Shown in pieces: positions 1 through 10,334 of a stretch of 64,000 nucleotides of DNA. The DNA comes from Mesostigma viride. Its lineage: Eukaryota; Streptophyta; Mesostigmatophyceae; Mesostigmatales; Mesostigmataceae. Within the stretch, counting starts at the first letter, position 1, and each line of letters opens with the position of its first letter. A program made the position numbers and the translations under genes. The notes under the pieces were generated by a model. That model was not told the DNA's origin, ran no database searches, and saw only the letters and a program-made list of their open reading frames with translations. The DNA is taken from positions 3,032,837 through 3,096,836 of the forward strand of contig RPFO01000213.1 of the NCBI GenBank assembly GCA_009746045.1, written 5' to 3'.

Positions 1-1310
1 CGAAAGAGATCGACGTCGAGGAGATTGAGTGCTTCCAGAAGACCCCCGAGGTGTTCGACCTGTTCCTGCGCCAGTCATCCCGGCGGGTCAACCGTGGCCC
101 CTCGGGCCAGCTCCACCCGGGCAGCCTCGTCGTCCCCACGGGCATGTGCTGCCTCTTCTCCTTCCTATTGGCCGACCTGGTCCCGTACATCACCGGGTTC
201 GACCTCACGTGCGTGCCCACCCCGACCAGCCCCTGCGTATCCGCCGACGGGCGCAGGAACTTTGCGCACGAGGCGGCGGTCATGCAGGAGCTGGTGGACA
301 CGGGCCTGGTACGCCTCCTCCGCAGGGACCTGGAGCAGCCCCTCCCGTCGGGCCACCCAGTCCATCTGGCACAGACCGGGGCAGCCCAAGCCCAGCCCGC
401 CGTCGACCGCAACCGATTCCCCGATAGCCTTGCCGCTATCAGGGCACATGCCACGGCCGCCGGGGTGAGTCCTGGGGGCGCAGCCTCGTCGTCAATGTCC
501 GCCCAGGGTGCAGGATCCTTCCAGTTCCCCGACGCATTGCAAGGGCCGGCACCCGCACCGGCGGACTCTGCACAGGAGGAGGATGTGTCAGGGTCGGCTG
601 GCCCCAATGGCCCGACCACCCAGTGGCCCGACTCACTCTCGGGGGATGCCTCCCCAGGGAACGCCCCCGCCGACACGGACGCGGACGCCACCCCCGCGGT
701 GGATTACGGAGAGGCCGATGACCGGGAGATTGCGCGTGAGAGGGAGGAGAAGGCAAGGAAGGTGGCGGAGGCAGCCGCGGCGGAGGCAGCCGCGGCGGAG
801 GCAGCCGCGGCGGAGGCAGCCGCCGCAGCCTCTGCCGCCGCGGAGTTCCAAAAGCCATCGGGGGGCGATGACCTAGCGGTGGTGGTCCCTGCGGAGGAGC
901 TGGCTCGACGAGCAGTGGAGCAGAAGCGTAAAGAGGAGGAGGACTTGCGTGCGTACGATATGCTCCAGCAAGGTGCCGCCATCCGTAACGACCTGGTGAT
1001 GTCGTTCGACGACAACGCGCCTCCTGTCCGCATGGCCACGCTGCCCGCCACAAGGATTCACCCTGCGGTCACAGATACTGGCCGACGTAACGGTCCCCCC
1101 GGGGCTTACAGCGGTGTCCCACCCGTGCAGGGCGTTACGGGGGCGGCGGCCCCTCCTGCCTCGGTGAGCCACCACAGCAAGCTCTTCATGATCGCGCTGC
1201 AGCTGTTCGTGGTGGACAACATGAGGCAGGTGATCGCGGTGGTGCTTATGGGGACGTCATCGCTCGGCCTGCTGGTGTATTTCACCCGGCAGCACCTGGG
1301 GTTGGATTGA
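1..1310 (+). CDS. GT29 sialyltransferase-like protein, C-terminal part (5' end outside window)
   Basis: The frame is already open at the window edge (first whole codon at base 3) and runs to a TGA at 1308-1310, giving about 435 residues. The start (KEIDVEEIECF, then a segment ending LADLVPYITGFDL) matches residues 276-342 of the protein encoded at 15236-16711, which includes the sialyltransferase S-motif region. A conserved stretch of the form (H/R)EAxVMxxLVDTxxVRLL follows, probably the region around motif VS. Next come an acidic low-complexity linker, an Ala/Glu-rich helical run built from a 15-bp repeat (about 765-845), a probable coiled coil and a C-terminal membrane segment near 1225-1285. 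Role by family: transfer of a sugar in the secretory pathway. The donor is unknown, and a sialic acid substrate is not shown. The L-motif half would lie upstream of the window. Confidence 0.75.
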   Translation, partial: KEIDVEEIECFQKTPEVFDLFLRQSSRRVNRGPSGQLHPGSLVVPTGMCCLFSFLLADLVPYITGFDLTCVPTPTSPCVSADGRRNFAHEAAVMQELVDTGLVRLLRRDLEQPLPSGHPVHLAQTGAAQAQPAVDRNRFPDSLAAIRAHATAAGVSPGGAASSSMSAQGAGSFQFPDALQGPAPAPADSAQEEDVSGSAGPNGPTTQWPDSLSGDASPGNAPADTDADATPAVDYGEADDREIAREREEKARKVAEAAAAEAAAAEAAAAEAAAAASAAAEFQKPSGGDDLAVVVPAEELARRAVEQKRKEEEDLRAYDMLQQGAAIRNDLVMSFDDNAPPVRMATLPATRIHPAVTDTGRRNGPPGAYSGVPPVQGVTGAAAPPASVSHHSKLFMIALQLFVVDNMRQVIAVVLMGTSSLGLLVYFTRQHLGLD

Positions 1311-1715
1311 GGGGTCTTGTTGGATTGATGAGGTGGCTGGATTGCAGAAGCTGGATTGCAGAATCCAAGGGAGTTGGATATAGTTTGGAGCAAGGTGGGA
1401 TAGGAGGAAAAATGTTGCCAGAGTTGTGAGTGATTAGGAGTGCCATTTGGCATACGCTGTACTTGATGAAAAGCTGCAGACGGAGATGGGTTTTACGTGA
1501 GGGTGGCTTTTTAGGATGTTAAATGCCTCGTGATATTTGACATGGCACAGAGTGTGCCTGCTGGATGTCATTCATGCTTGTGACATCGCAGGGCATGTTA
1601 TTATGAGTCTGTGGCGATGACGTTTATGTTTGTGGTTAGTGTTGTAACAAGGAAGAGGAACGTGGATGATGGTTGATGATCCTGTCTAGAGACTAGAAGT
1701 CAGCGTTCCATACGA
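1311..1715. other. Downstream non-coding region of the GT29-like gene
   Basis: About 400 bases with no credible reading frame. The first part repeats short GGATTG-containing words just after the stop codon and is probably 3' UTR. No clear polyadenylation signal was found. Confidence 0.4.
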
Positions 1716-1868
1716 AAGTAAGAAGATCTTGCGTGCCATGCGCAGATTTATGCCACAAAATACTGTGCTATTCTCATTATATAGTAACACAAAAGCTAAA
1801 AAACTAACGTCGTGTGCATCCTGCCCCAACCCTAGCTGCGCTAGTTGGGGAGATAGTCCTCATTCTAG
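1716..1868 (-). repeat. LINE family 2, 3' tail relic
   Basis: This segment resembles two other places in the window, 36278-36500 (-) and 39980-40196 (+). Shared blocks include a short AAGTAAG tail, a GTGCCATGCGCA-like word, a CTATTCTCAT-like word, CATCNTGCCCCAAC and ATAGTCCTCAT. The copy at 39980-40196 directly follows a LINE reverse-transcriptase C terminus, so this is read as the 3' UTR of the same LINE family on the minus strand. Confidence 0.55.
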
Positions 1869-1877
1869 ACGTAAAGC

Positions 1878-1937
1878 ATTAATTAATTAATTAATTAATT
1901 AATTAATTAATTAATTAATTAATTAATTAATTAATTA
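1878..1937. repeat. (TTAA)n microsatellite, probable LINE tail
   Basis: About 15 uninterrupted TTAA/AATT units. The same tetranucleotide forms the 3' tail of the ORF1-only elements in this window. It is followed by a TTAA-bounded insertion, on whose far side TTAATTAGGAACATAA, the usual inner flank of that tail, resumes. Confidence 0.8.
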
Positions 1938-1942
1938 CTTAA

Positions 1943-4207
1943 GGGGACGTGGCGCGCCGAATATTTTCCGCGCGAAAAAATTCGCGGTACCAGCCGTACC
2001 GTGAAAAGTGGGTGCACCGTGCGCGCACCCCTTGCGGAAGTGGTCATGGCGACTGCGTTTAGGTGAAACTAGCAATGTAGGGCTAGAGAAATGCAAAAAA
2101 AATGAGCACTCGAATGTTGAAGAAGATGATTTCATGATGTTGGGTTGTGGCGGCAAGTAGCTGGTTTACAATATCGCTGCTTTCTTTTACTGCCATCGGC
2201 ATGGGGGTTAAACTGCATTTTTTGGTCGCGCGGAATAAAATAGAGTTCGTGATAGCGGCAGTAAATTCGCAGTTTTGGGGGCCTTTTTGACCGTCAAGGA
2301 TGCATTAATATCGGTAGCATTGAATTCCAAACCGAACTGGTGCTTTTTGCTACATTTTCGGCCATTGTCGGTAAGTAATTCTTCAGGCCTGCGCAGTGCA
2401 TGTCGGAACCTTCCAAGTAAGAACGGCCGTTGTTGCGCGCCTGAGCGAGGGATCTGCGAGGGCAAGGTATAGATTTGTCGCGAATGTTATGTGCTATCAG
2501 TTCTTTCTTCTATGAGCTCATCGTTCGAAGGTTTTTGCGTTCTGTTTGGGCCGTTTCCGCCAGCTAGCTCGCCGTTGCTTGCCGAATACCTGGCAGCTTT
2601 AGATTGTTTTCGTTGATGTCGTGGTTAGGGCCGCTTCAGTCGAAGCCTATAGCTTCTCGGGAAGGTTTAAGGCATTGCATAAAACGTGTTCTGGCAAGGA
2701 TGGTGTGCGTATGGACGCTTCTTGTTGTGTTAGAGTGACGCACCCTCTCTTCGCAGCGGCATCACAGCGCTCATGCGCTGGAGGGCCGCCAATGGTTTCT
2801 TTCCATTTTATCGTGCAGGGGAGGAAGTGTTTTATTGACGATCATGTTGGAGATATTGCATTTGTGTGACTGCATGTAGATAGCTGCCACCATTGGTTTA
2901 TTTGATCCCTTGATATGATGATGTGAAAAGACTGCAATTTGTGCTGAGCCAACCATGGTTGACATGGTTGACTGCATGCCATCGTTGTATGCCATGATCT
3001 CCTTGGTTCCTTGCCCTCCATAGTTCCAGTTTGTTGCCCATCTCAGGTAGGGCAGTGAAGGAGTTGTTGCTGTGTTGATTAGCTCAATTGGCATAAACCT
3101 TACACTCTAACCTGGGAGAAACATAGAAAATGCTGGTTAGGCATTTTAGTGCCATCATCATTATTGCTATTCACATGCTTATATGCCTGGCCATGCTCGA
3201 GGGACGGTGAAGGTGTATGAGGTGTGTGGCCACCCCTTTGTACTTCATAACATATTCAGCATGTATTTGATGCATGTTGGATGGCATGTAAAGTGTGATT
3301 GTGTTAACTTGGTTACTGAGTGGTCCTTAGCGCCTGTCAGGTGGTCGTCTAGGAAACCCATCTGTGCGTGTCACAGTGACCCCAAACCTTGAGCATGTGT
3401 CGTCATCAGTGTGCAAGAGTTATTTATATGTGCTCTTGGTCATAGATTTGCTGAGTTCTAATCATGAAGTTTACAAGGTAACCTTGGGTTGACTAATGTG
3501 TATGCTCTCTTGGCATGTATGCCTAACGATCGTGTTGCTATGCTTAGGCTGGCAAGGTTGGCCATGCTGAGGGCAGGTGAGGGCAGATGAGGTGCCTAGC
3601 TGTTTGCTTATGTATTGTGATCGAGTAGGGCATGCTTTCAGGCTTTTTGGATGGAAAACATCATGCCTAACTGGCCTTGTACAAAGAAAAACCTCCTTTA
3701 GCTTATGTTCAGGTTTTAGCACGTTTAACTTTATAACTTGAGCTAGACTTGTCGGAATGACCTGGGACTTGGAAGACAGTTGTCCCCCTGTTAGACAAAT
3801 TTTCGCTGCAGAAAAAAGTATTTTTTTGACGTGTTTATAAAAAGTTATTCCCAATGTCCGGTAAAAAAAGGGTCGTTTTGCGGGGAAATTAATAACTGTT
3901 CGAGGTTTTGCCCTTTCCATGATGTAAATAGCTCAGCAAGCTACAAACTCAGGGAACTAAAAACGCTGCAGGCAGTTTTGCAAATAAATGTGTGCATTGG
4001 CTGCATGGGGCATACCCAGCCCTAATTAGCGTCTTTTGCTATTTATAGCGCATTATTGGTGTATATTTGGGGGTAGTACCCCCAACAAGTGCATGGACAA
4101 CTCACTAGAGATGTTATTTAGTGCCCCCAATCATAACTTAGCGTTGTGCAAATGAATTTCAAGTGATATTAGCATAGGTCAATTTTTAAGGGTTTTGGGG
4201 TGCCACC
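1943..4207. mobile_element. Candidate TTAA-flanked DNA element, no transposase
   Basis: The segment is bounded by TTAA at 1939-1942 and 4208-4211. The left end begins GGGGACGTGGC and the right end reads GGTGCCACC. The bases beyond the right TTAA continue the LINE-tail sequence seen before the left TTAA, as expected for insertion at one TTAA. The last 350 bases resemble the right half of the foldback element at 48039-48682: a GCGGGGAAATTAATAACT block, AGCGTCTTTTGC and the palindrome GGGGGTAGTACCCCC. No coding region is visible in the 2.26 kb. The two terminal repeats match only loosely, so the left boundary is uncertain; only about 3.85-4.21 kb is firmly tied to the family. Confidence 0.4.
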
Positions 4208-4215
4208 TTAATTAG

Positions 4216-6109
4216 GAACATAATTCCTCCCAGTCCCGGCTGCTCGGCGCCCCCCCGCCGCCTCCGCCGCTTGGCCCTCTGGCGGCCGCACGCCTGGCAG
4301 TAGCACCGGCGGACGTCCCTGCGCCGCCCACGCCGCCCGCCGCTGAGCAGGACTACACGTACCCAGCCCTGACGGAACCCCTGGCCCACCCCAACGAGCT
4401 CCCGCCGTTCACCGAGCTCGAGCTGAGCACCGCCGCCAAGCAACTCCGCTTCTATGCTGCCGTTGGACCTGAGCAGCTCCCAGCCCCGGTGATTAAGCTG
4501 ACGGCGCTCACGGGGTTCCTGCTTGACGTCTGCAACCGGATCCTGCTTGCCGACGCGCCGCCGATTCCTGAGTGGCAGCACAGCTACCGTATTATGCTGT
4601 ACAAAAACAAAGGTTCCCCTGACGACCCCGCCAACTACAGAGGAGTCTGCATCCAGAGCGCCGCACTTAAGTTGTTCATGCGCATGATCCTCAACCGCCT
4701 TCGTTCTGCCCTCGACTGTCACCTTGGGGAAAGTCAAATGGGCTTCCGTCCTGGGCGCAACACCGTCATGGCCATCTTCGTCGCGCGTCGCCTCTTCGAG
4801 GAAATCGCTCTCCTGCAACCTGGTGAGTTTCCCGCCATCCTGATCTTCGTCGACTTCATCAAGGCTTTTGATTCTGTCCTCTGGGACGCTCTATGGGCTG
4901 TACTTGCTCGCGCTCGCGTCCCCACTCCCCTGATTACCGTCATCCGCACGCTGTATGAGGGGTCGACCACTTCGGTGCGCACTCAACACGGCATTACCCC
5001 GCCCTGCCCACTGCAGACCGGCGTCTGGCAGGGTTGCGTCCTGTCGCCGTACCTGTTTATTATTGTAGTGGATTATGTTATGCGCCAGGCACGTGCTCGC
5101 TTTGCTAGCATTGCAGGCCGTGCCCCTGGCCTAGCGATCACGAACGAGCTTGGGGAAGGGGGGCCGACTAACAAGCAGAATTTACTAGCTGACCTCATTT
5201 ATGCCGACGACATCACGCTCATCGAGAAGCCGGAGTCTGCCCAACTTTGGCTGGACTGCCTGGCGCTCGAGGCTCGGGCGGTTGGTCTAGAAATCAGCCC
5301 CAAAACGGAGGCCCTGGCCCTCGGCATGGCAGGGCCCCCACCCACACTCCGCCTCTTAGACGATGCCGAGGTCAACTACCCTCCTTCAGGCCGCTTCAAG
5401 CTGCTCGGCAGTTGGCTTCCCGACTGCGAGGACGACATGACGACACGGATCGGCATGGCGTGGGCGCACCTCCATGACCACCGCCGCTGGTGGAGCAACC
5501 CCGCCCTACCCCGGATCGTCAAGCGTGACCTCTTCAAGGTCGTCATTCTGACGATCCTGACCTACGGCGCCGAGACGTGGACACTGATGCAGGAGCTGGA
5601 GCAACGACTCGACGGCGCCGTCACCAAGATGCTGCGCAAGGCCCTTAACATCCCCTTTGGTTTGCACATTAGTAATGAGGATTTGTACGCTGATTTGCCC
5701 TATGTTTCCCACATTATTAGGCACAGGCGCCTGGGCCTAGCCGGGCACCTGGCCCGCACAGATCAGGTAGATACATCAGATAGACTAGCTGGCACCAAGC
5801 CCGCCCAGCCTGGGCGATATGTCCTCACCTGGCGTGCCCCCGGCCGCGCGCGGCAGGGCCGCCACCCGTGGACTTTTCGTGATAGACTCGGCATGGACAT
5901 GTGCTACACTAGACGTGACGGGCTCACCCCCGGGCACCCTTGACCCTCCTGGTTTGTCTGTAATATGGAGGCAGATGGTGCGCAAGGATAGATGGCAAGT
6001 AGTGATGAAGGAGACCACCCCCAAGCCTGTGGGGGCTCCGCGTGTGACCAAGTATGGCATTCATAGCGATTCGGGCCGCGGTGCCCACACCCCTGTAACT
6101 AGGACCTAG
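4216..6109 (+). pseudogene. LINE reverse transcriptase, 5'-truncated copy
   Basis: The frame is open from 4216 to a stop at 5943, giving about 575 residues. It holds the RT core in order: an entry motif with FRPGRNT, the catalytic block FVDFIKAFDSV, the thumb-side LYEGSTT, GVWQGCVLSPYLF and the active site YADDITL near 5200-5220. A C-terminal region with YGAETWTL and RRLGLAGHLART follows. The C terminus (IWRQMVRKDRWQVV to about 6100) lies in another frame, so there is a frameshift near 5880-5940. The endonuclease half is missing, as usual for 5' truncation. It belongs to the non-LTR retrotransposon RTs; I cannot place the clade. The copy abuts the TTAA element on its left. Confidence 0.85.
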
Positions 6110-6184
6110 ATAGCTTATACCATCCATTCCATCCCATGTTCCGCTCCCACTGAGGGCTTATGCTCACGTGACGCAGTCACGTGT

Positions 6185-8013
6185 CTATTAATTAATTAAT
6201 TAATAACTCCGTTGGGAGTAAATGTAGCACATATCCCAGAGAGGGGCATATGGCTGTTAATACATTCTAAGCTACTTCCTGCAAGGGTGGGAATGTAAAC
6301 GACACTTGCTCGAGGTGCACCAGGGCACCTGCACCCCCATGATCTATCAAGCTATACCCAGCGAAGGGGGAGCCTGTCATGGTGGGGGAAGATCAACGTA
6401 CACAAGCTAGGCATGGCTTCTCATCAGAGAGTGGCTCTCTGTATAGGCAGGGCTGAGCTAATTCTTAATGCAGCATCCATGGGGGGTCCAATATAGGCAG
6501 GGCGTGGCGAAATGTTTAAATGCATCATCCATGGCCATTATTATGGGCGCACATGCGCTGGGGCCGCGTGGTAGGCTAAGCCTAAGTACTAATCTACACT
6601 ACTGCTGTATTCCCTAGACTGGGGGTGCCTGCCAAAGCTTGTGGTCGACGTGGATGACGTCCCCCCTCCAGTATACCGGTTTCCCCCCTGCGCTTTGCCG
6701 TATCTGGAGGTAGGTCGGCCATAGCTCGCGTCTCCGTTGTTGCTGGGCCAGGGTCAGGTCGTCGTCCAGCGTGAAGTGAGTCCTCGAGAGCTTTTTGCGG
6801 TTTTTAAGAAACAACACCTTGTCCGCCATACATACTTAAAGGTGAGGAGCACGGGTGCCGGGCCAGCCTTACCCCGCGCGCGGGGGAGGCGAACAGCCGA
6901 CATGCGCAGCTCACCAGTAATGTGCATGGCCGGGGGCCGCAAGAATGTCGCGCTGAAATGCCATAAGAAGAGTCGTCGAGTCCTCACCTGCCGGCTGGTC
7001 GAAGTTCTTGACTATGACGTTGTGGCTGCGCTGGGTGCGGTCGGCCTCCTCGCGGAGGTCGAGGGCTTGCTGTTTAGGCTGTGCCGCGATGGTGGAGGTG
7101 GTCGGAGGTGGCGTGGTGCTTGAGCAGGTCCGCCCAGGTCTGGGGGGGAGGGGCGTCGCCGCTTGGGCCATGCAGCAGAGGCCGGCTGGGCAGCGATATC
7201 CTTCACCGACTGGGCGGTGATGCCGGCGGTGTTCATGCAGGCATTCGATTGCGATGGCGGTGTCCTGGAGACGCTGGTCGATGTCGAGGAGCTGGGCTTT
7301 GATGTCGGCGGTGGAGGTGGAGGTACGTGGCAGTGGAGGTGGAGGCGAGGAGGGTGGAGGTGGAGGTGACGGTGGTGGAAATGTGAGGGAGCTCAGCAGC
7401 CAGCGTGCCCGCGCCCATTGCCGCCACATCTGCGGCAAGGGGTGTCACGTGCTGCTGGAAGGCTTCCGTGAGGATGGAGCGGTATGTGGCTGCGAAGATG
7501 GTGGGGGCCCAGATCTCGCCGTCGGACTTCGTCAGCAGGGAGCAGAGTATAGCATGTGCTGAAGCTCGGGTCGGGGGTAGAGGCCCGTCAGCAGCAGGTC
7601 GCGGCTCTGTTTAAAATCAGTGCCGTCATATTCCAGGAGGCGGCGGATGCTGTGAAGGTGGAGGCACAGCTCAAGAAGCGAGGCGTATAGTCCCCGAAGA
7701 AAATGCAATGCAGAGCAGTTTCCGGGGAAATGTTGTACCAGTCGTGATTGTCGGCATGGAAGGAGTGGAGCTTGAAATGCGGTTCGCGCGGAAAGGATGA
7801 GCGGCTGCGTTTAGGGTCTGGCGATGCCGATGGCGAGGCCGTGGAGGAGTGAACCACTAACGCTTGGCGCTAGGGTCACCGTTGCCTGCGAGGCCGGGAG
7901 GCGAAGCTGCAGCCGGAGCTGCAGGCGTATTTGCTTGGCTCATCGCAGCTTCCAAACTGGGATTTGTCGAGTTGTGTTCGCTCGACATAGCTGCTTGTCA
8001 CGTGAGTACAACG
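6185..8013 (-). mobile_element. ORF1-only (half-LINE) retroelement, apparently full length, with 10-bp TSD
   Basis: The copy is bounded by AGTCACGTGT at 6175-6184 and 8014-8023. Reading on the minus strand, a leader of about 25 bases is followed by ORF1 (7988 to 6614), a spacer of about 430 bases, a hairpin of the form ACTCC-GTTG-GGAGT and a (TTAA)n tail at the 6185 end. No reverse transcriptase is present between the duplications. It is inserted in another, plus-strand copy of the same family whose ORF1 3' part resumes at 8024. The layout recalls mammalian HAL1 elements, which keep ORF1 and lack ORF2; any relationship is analogy only. Confidence 0.75.
6614..7988 (-). pseudogene. LINE ORF1 protein (coiled coil plus RRM-like domain), frameshifted
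   Basis: The N terminus starts MSSEHNSTNPSLEAAMSQ at 7988. A conserved segment with DDHDW/DNHDWYNISPETALHC follows at about 7700-7800. Next come a Ser/Thr-rich helical stretch likely to form a coiled coil (about 7230-7450), an RRM-like block (SHNVIVKNFDQPAGE) and a basic C-terminal domain (KLSRTHFTLDDDLTLAQQ, ending PVYWRGDVIHVDHK). This order is that of L1-type ORF1 proteins, RNA-binding chaperones that package element RNA. The parts lie in at least three frames, so the copy is dead. Confidence 0.75.
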
Positions 8014-8023
8014 AGTCACGTGT

Positions 8024-8951
8024 AACTTGGCAATTAGTCCGCGAGGATGCCGACATCGCCATGCAAGCGCAGCCATAACGTCATCGTCAAGCACTTCGAC
8101 CATGCAGCCGGTAGGTGAGGACTCCGAGTCTCTTGCCCTACATAGCATTTAAGCGCGCGCGACATTCTTACCCCCATGCATGGCACTCACTGGTGAGCTC
8201 AGTGCGGATGTTGGCTGTCCGCCTTCCCCGCGCGCGGGGCAAGGCTGGCCCGGCTCCCGTGCTCCTCACCTTTGATTACATGGCGGATAAGCTGTTGTTT
8301 CTTAAACGCCGCAAGCAGTTCAGTCGAGGACTTCCTACACGCTGCAGATGATGACTTGACCCTGCCGCGTAACAACAACGCCGATGGGAGCTATGGCCTA
8401 CCTACCTCCAGCTCCGGCAGATCGACCGCAGCAGGGGGGAAGGGCCGGGTGTACTCAGTGGAGGGGGACGGTCATCCACGTTGACCACAAGCCCTGGCAG
8501 GCGCCCCCTGCCACCCCAGCAACACCTAGGGAATACTAGCAGTAGCGTAGTTTAGTCAGGCTCAGCTTATAGCACGTGGCCCACGCGCCTATGAGCATGT
8601 GCGCCTATATGATGGGACTCCCCATGGACGATGCATTAAGAATTTAGCCGAGCTTTGTCTACGCAGATCGAGAGCTACTCTCTGCTGATCGATCGAGATG
8701 CCATGCCCTAGCAATTGTTTAGCCATGATGATCTTCCACCCTACGTCCGCACACTAGATGCGGGAATAGATAGTGGTGCAGGTGCACCTTGTGCACCCAG
8801 AGCACGTGTAGTTTACACCCTTGCAGGAACCGGCCAGGATTGAAGTAGCCCAGAATATGCAAGCCATATGCCCCTTCCGTCAGGGATATCACATGGCCAG
8901 TGTGCTACATGTACTGGCCCAATGGAGATATGTTCCAATTTAATTTAATTT
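8024..8951 (+). pseudogene. ORF1 C-terminal part plus 3' tail of a second ORF1-only element
   Basis: From 8024 the sequence matches the RRM-like end of ORF1 (NVIVKHFDHAAG, then GKAGPAPVLLTFDYMADK) with several frameshifts, down to about 8520. The spacer follows, then the 3' tail region with CTTGCAGGAA, GAAGTAGCCCAGAAT, CATATGCCCCTT and a degraded hairpin ending in repeats of TTTAA near 8951. This is the target copy into which the element at 6185-8013 inserted; its 5' part is not recognisable left of 6175. Confidence 0.65.
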
Positions 8952-8952
8952 A

Positions 8953-9180
8953 TAATAAGCGGCTGTTCCTCTCGTGCCGCAAGAAGCTGCACGAACTCTC
9001 CTGGACGTACGCTTCGACGACGACCTGACCCCCGCTCAGCAGCAGCAGCGACGCGACCAGTGGCCGGAGTACCTCCGCCACAAGCAAGACCCCGAAGAAG
9101 CCCAATTAACGTGTTCTGGCAGGGCGGGGACCTGATCGTCAACAACCAGCTGTGGAAGCCCCCTATACGGGCTAGATTAG
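8953..9180 (+). pseudogene. Diverged LINE ORF1 C-terminal fossil
   Basis: Pieces in different frames read KRLFLSCRKKLHE, then LDVRFDDDLTPAQQQQRRDQ and FWQGGDLIVNNQLWKPP. These align with the ORF1 C-terminal domain found at 11400-11640 but are clearly diverged, so they come from another subfamily. Frameshifts and loss of the remaining ORF show an old fragment. Confidence 0.6.
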
Positions 9181-9829
9181 CCATTTAGTCTCACCAATGC
9201 TCGAGTGATGCAACCTTGACATCGCCATCCCATAAAGCGCAATGCCAATGCAGGGTATATAACGTAGCCATGCATAGCCTTACCAGCCGTGGCCAACAGA
9301 CATCAGCCAGCCTAGTAGAGCTCTATGCGCTTCGCCTAGCACTGCATGCTTGTTTGCTCACGTCTCGATAGCAATGCAATGCTCACACGGGACATATTGC
9401 ACCCACAGGGGATGCCCCGGATCGTTTAGTTAGACGGGTCCCATTGAGCACCCTGTGGCATGCCTGTGGCGTGCATGAGGGAAGGGGGGGGTCTCCAGAT
9501 GCCCCCCCGGCTACCCGTTGTGCACACTAAGGGATTAAAAGCACTTAGGTGCTTCGTGAGTCCACAACGGGAGCACGTGTTTAATTCATAAGTTAAGAAA
9601 CACACGCTAAAGTCGTATAAATACGACCCCTTGCACAAGCGCATTCAACTGGCACTGCTTACGCCCATATTTATCCCCGCGACACGCATCTGCTCGATTT
9701 TGGCGGACCAATGTCCGGCAGATAGCGCACCCCCCGGCCGAAAGAGCATGGGACTTGAAGACCCGATTTTCACAAGTCTCGCTGGCGCCGGCCGGGAAAC
9801 CGGGTCACTTTCGCGGAGCGTAGTGGTGG
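9181..9829. other. No recognisable gene
   Basis: About 650 bases between LINE relics. No credible coding frame and no repeat that I can match to the rest of the window. Confidence 0.4.
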
Positions 9830-10165
9830 CGTCGGTGGACCTGTACCAAGTGCTCACCAAGGTGGTGGATCCTTCATACAGTAATTGCGTATGACCGCAA
9901 TATGAGGGGCGCGGGAATCCGGAACAGAGCCAGAATGTGCCACAACGCACACCAGAAAACAGAGTCGAAGGCCTTGATAAAGTCCACCAGCACCAGCACA
10001 AGGTGCAAACTGTATGCAAGATGATGCAGAGAGCTGTCCTCGATCAATCGATCTGTGGCCAGCCGGCCTGCCCACTTGAGACAGTACTTGAGCGAAGCTA
10101 GGGCGCCCCCCTCGTTGTGTAAAGGGGTTGAACGAGCCACGAGCCACGAGGTAGCCATGGCTGAC
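9830..10165 (-). pseudogene. LINE reverse transcriptase fragment
   Basis: In minus-strand frames the block LVLVDFIKAFDSVFWCALW is followed, after a frameshift, by YEGSTTLVST. Both are catalytic-core blocks of the RT at 4216-5943, here without the YADD motif or C terminus. It is a short dead fragment lying upstream of, and opposite to, the ORF1 copy at 10335. Confidence 0.6.
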
Positions 10166-10334
10166 GGCGGAGCTCATAACTTTCACGTTTGAGCACCGAA
10201 TTCGGCTGTGCATAGCACAATCGCTTCGTCTTTCTAAGAGGCACATGCTGATATAAATTTCCGAAGCTATTACGCACTATATGACGAGCAAACGCTCCTC
10301 GACGCAACGCAGCCTGGCGGCTGCGCTATAGGCC

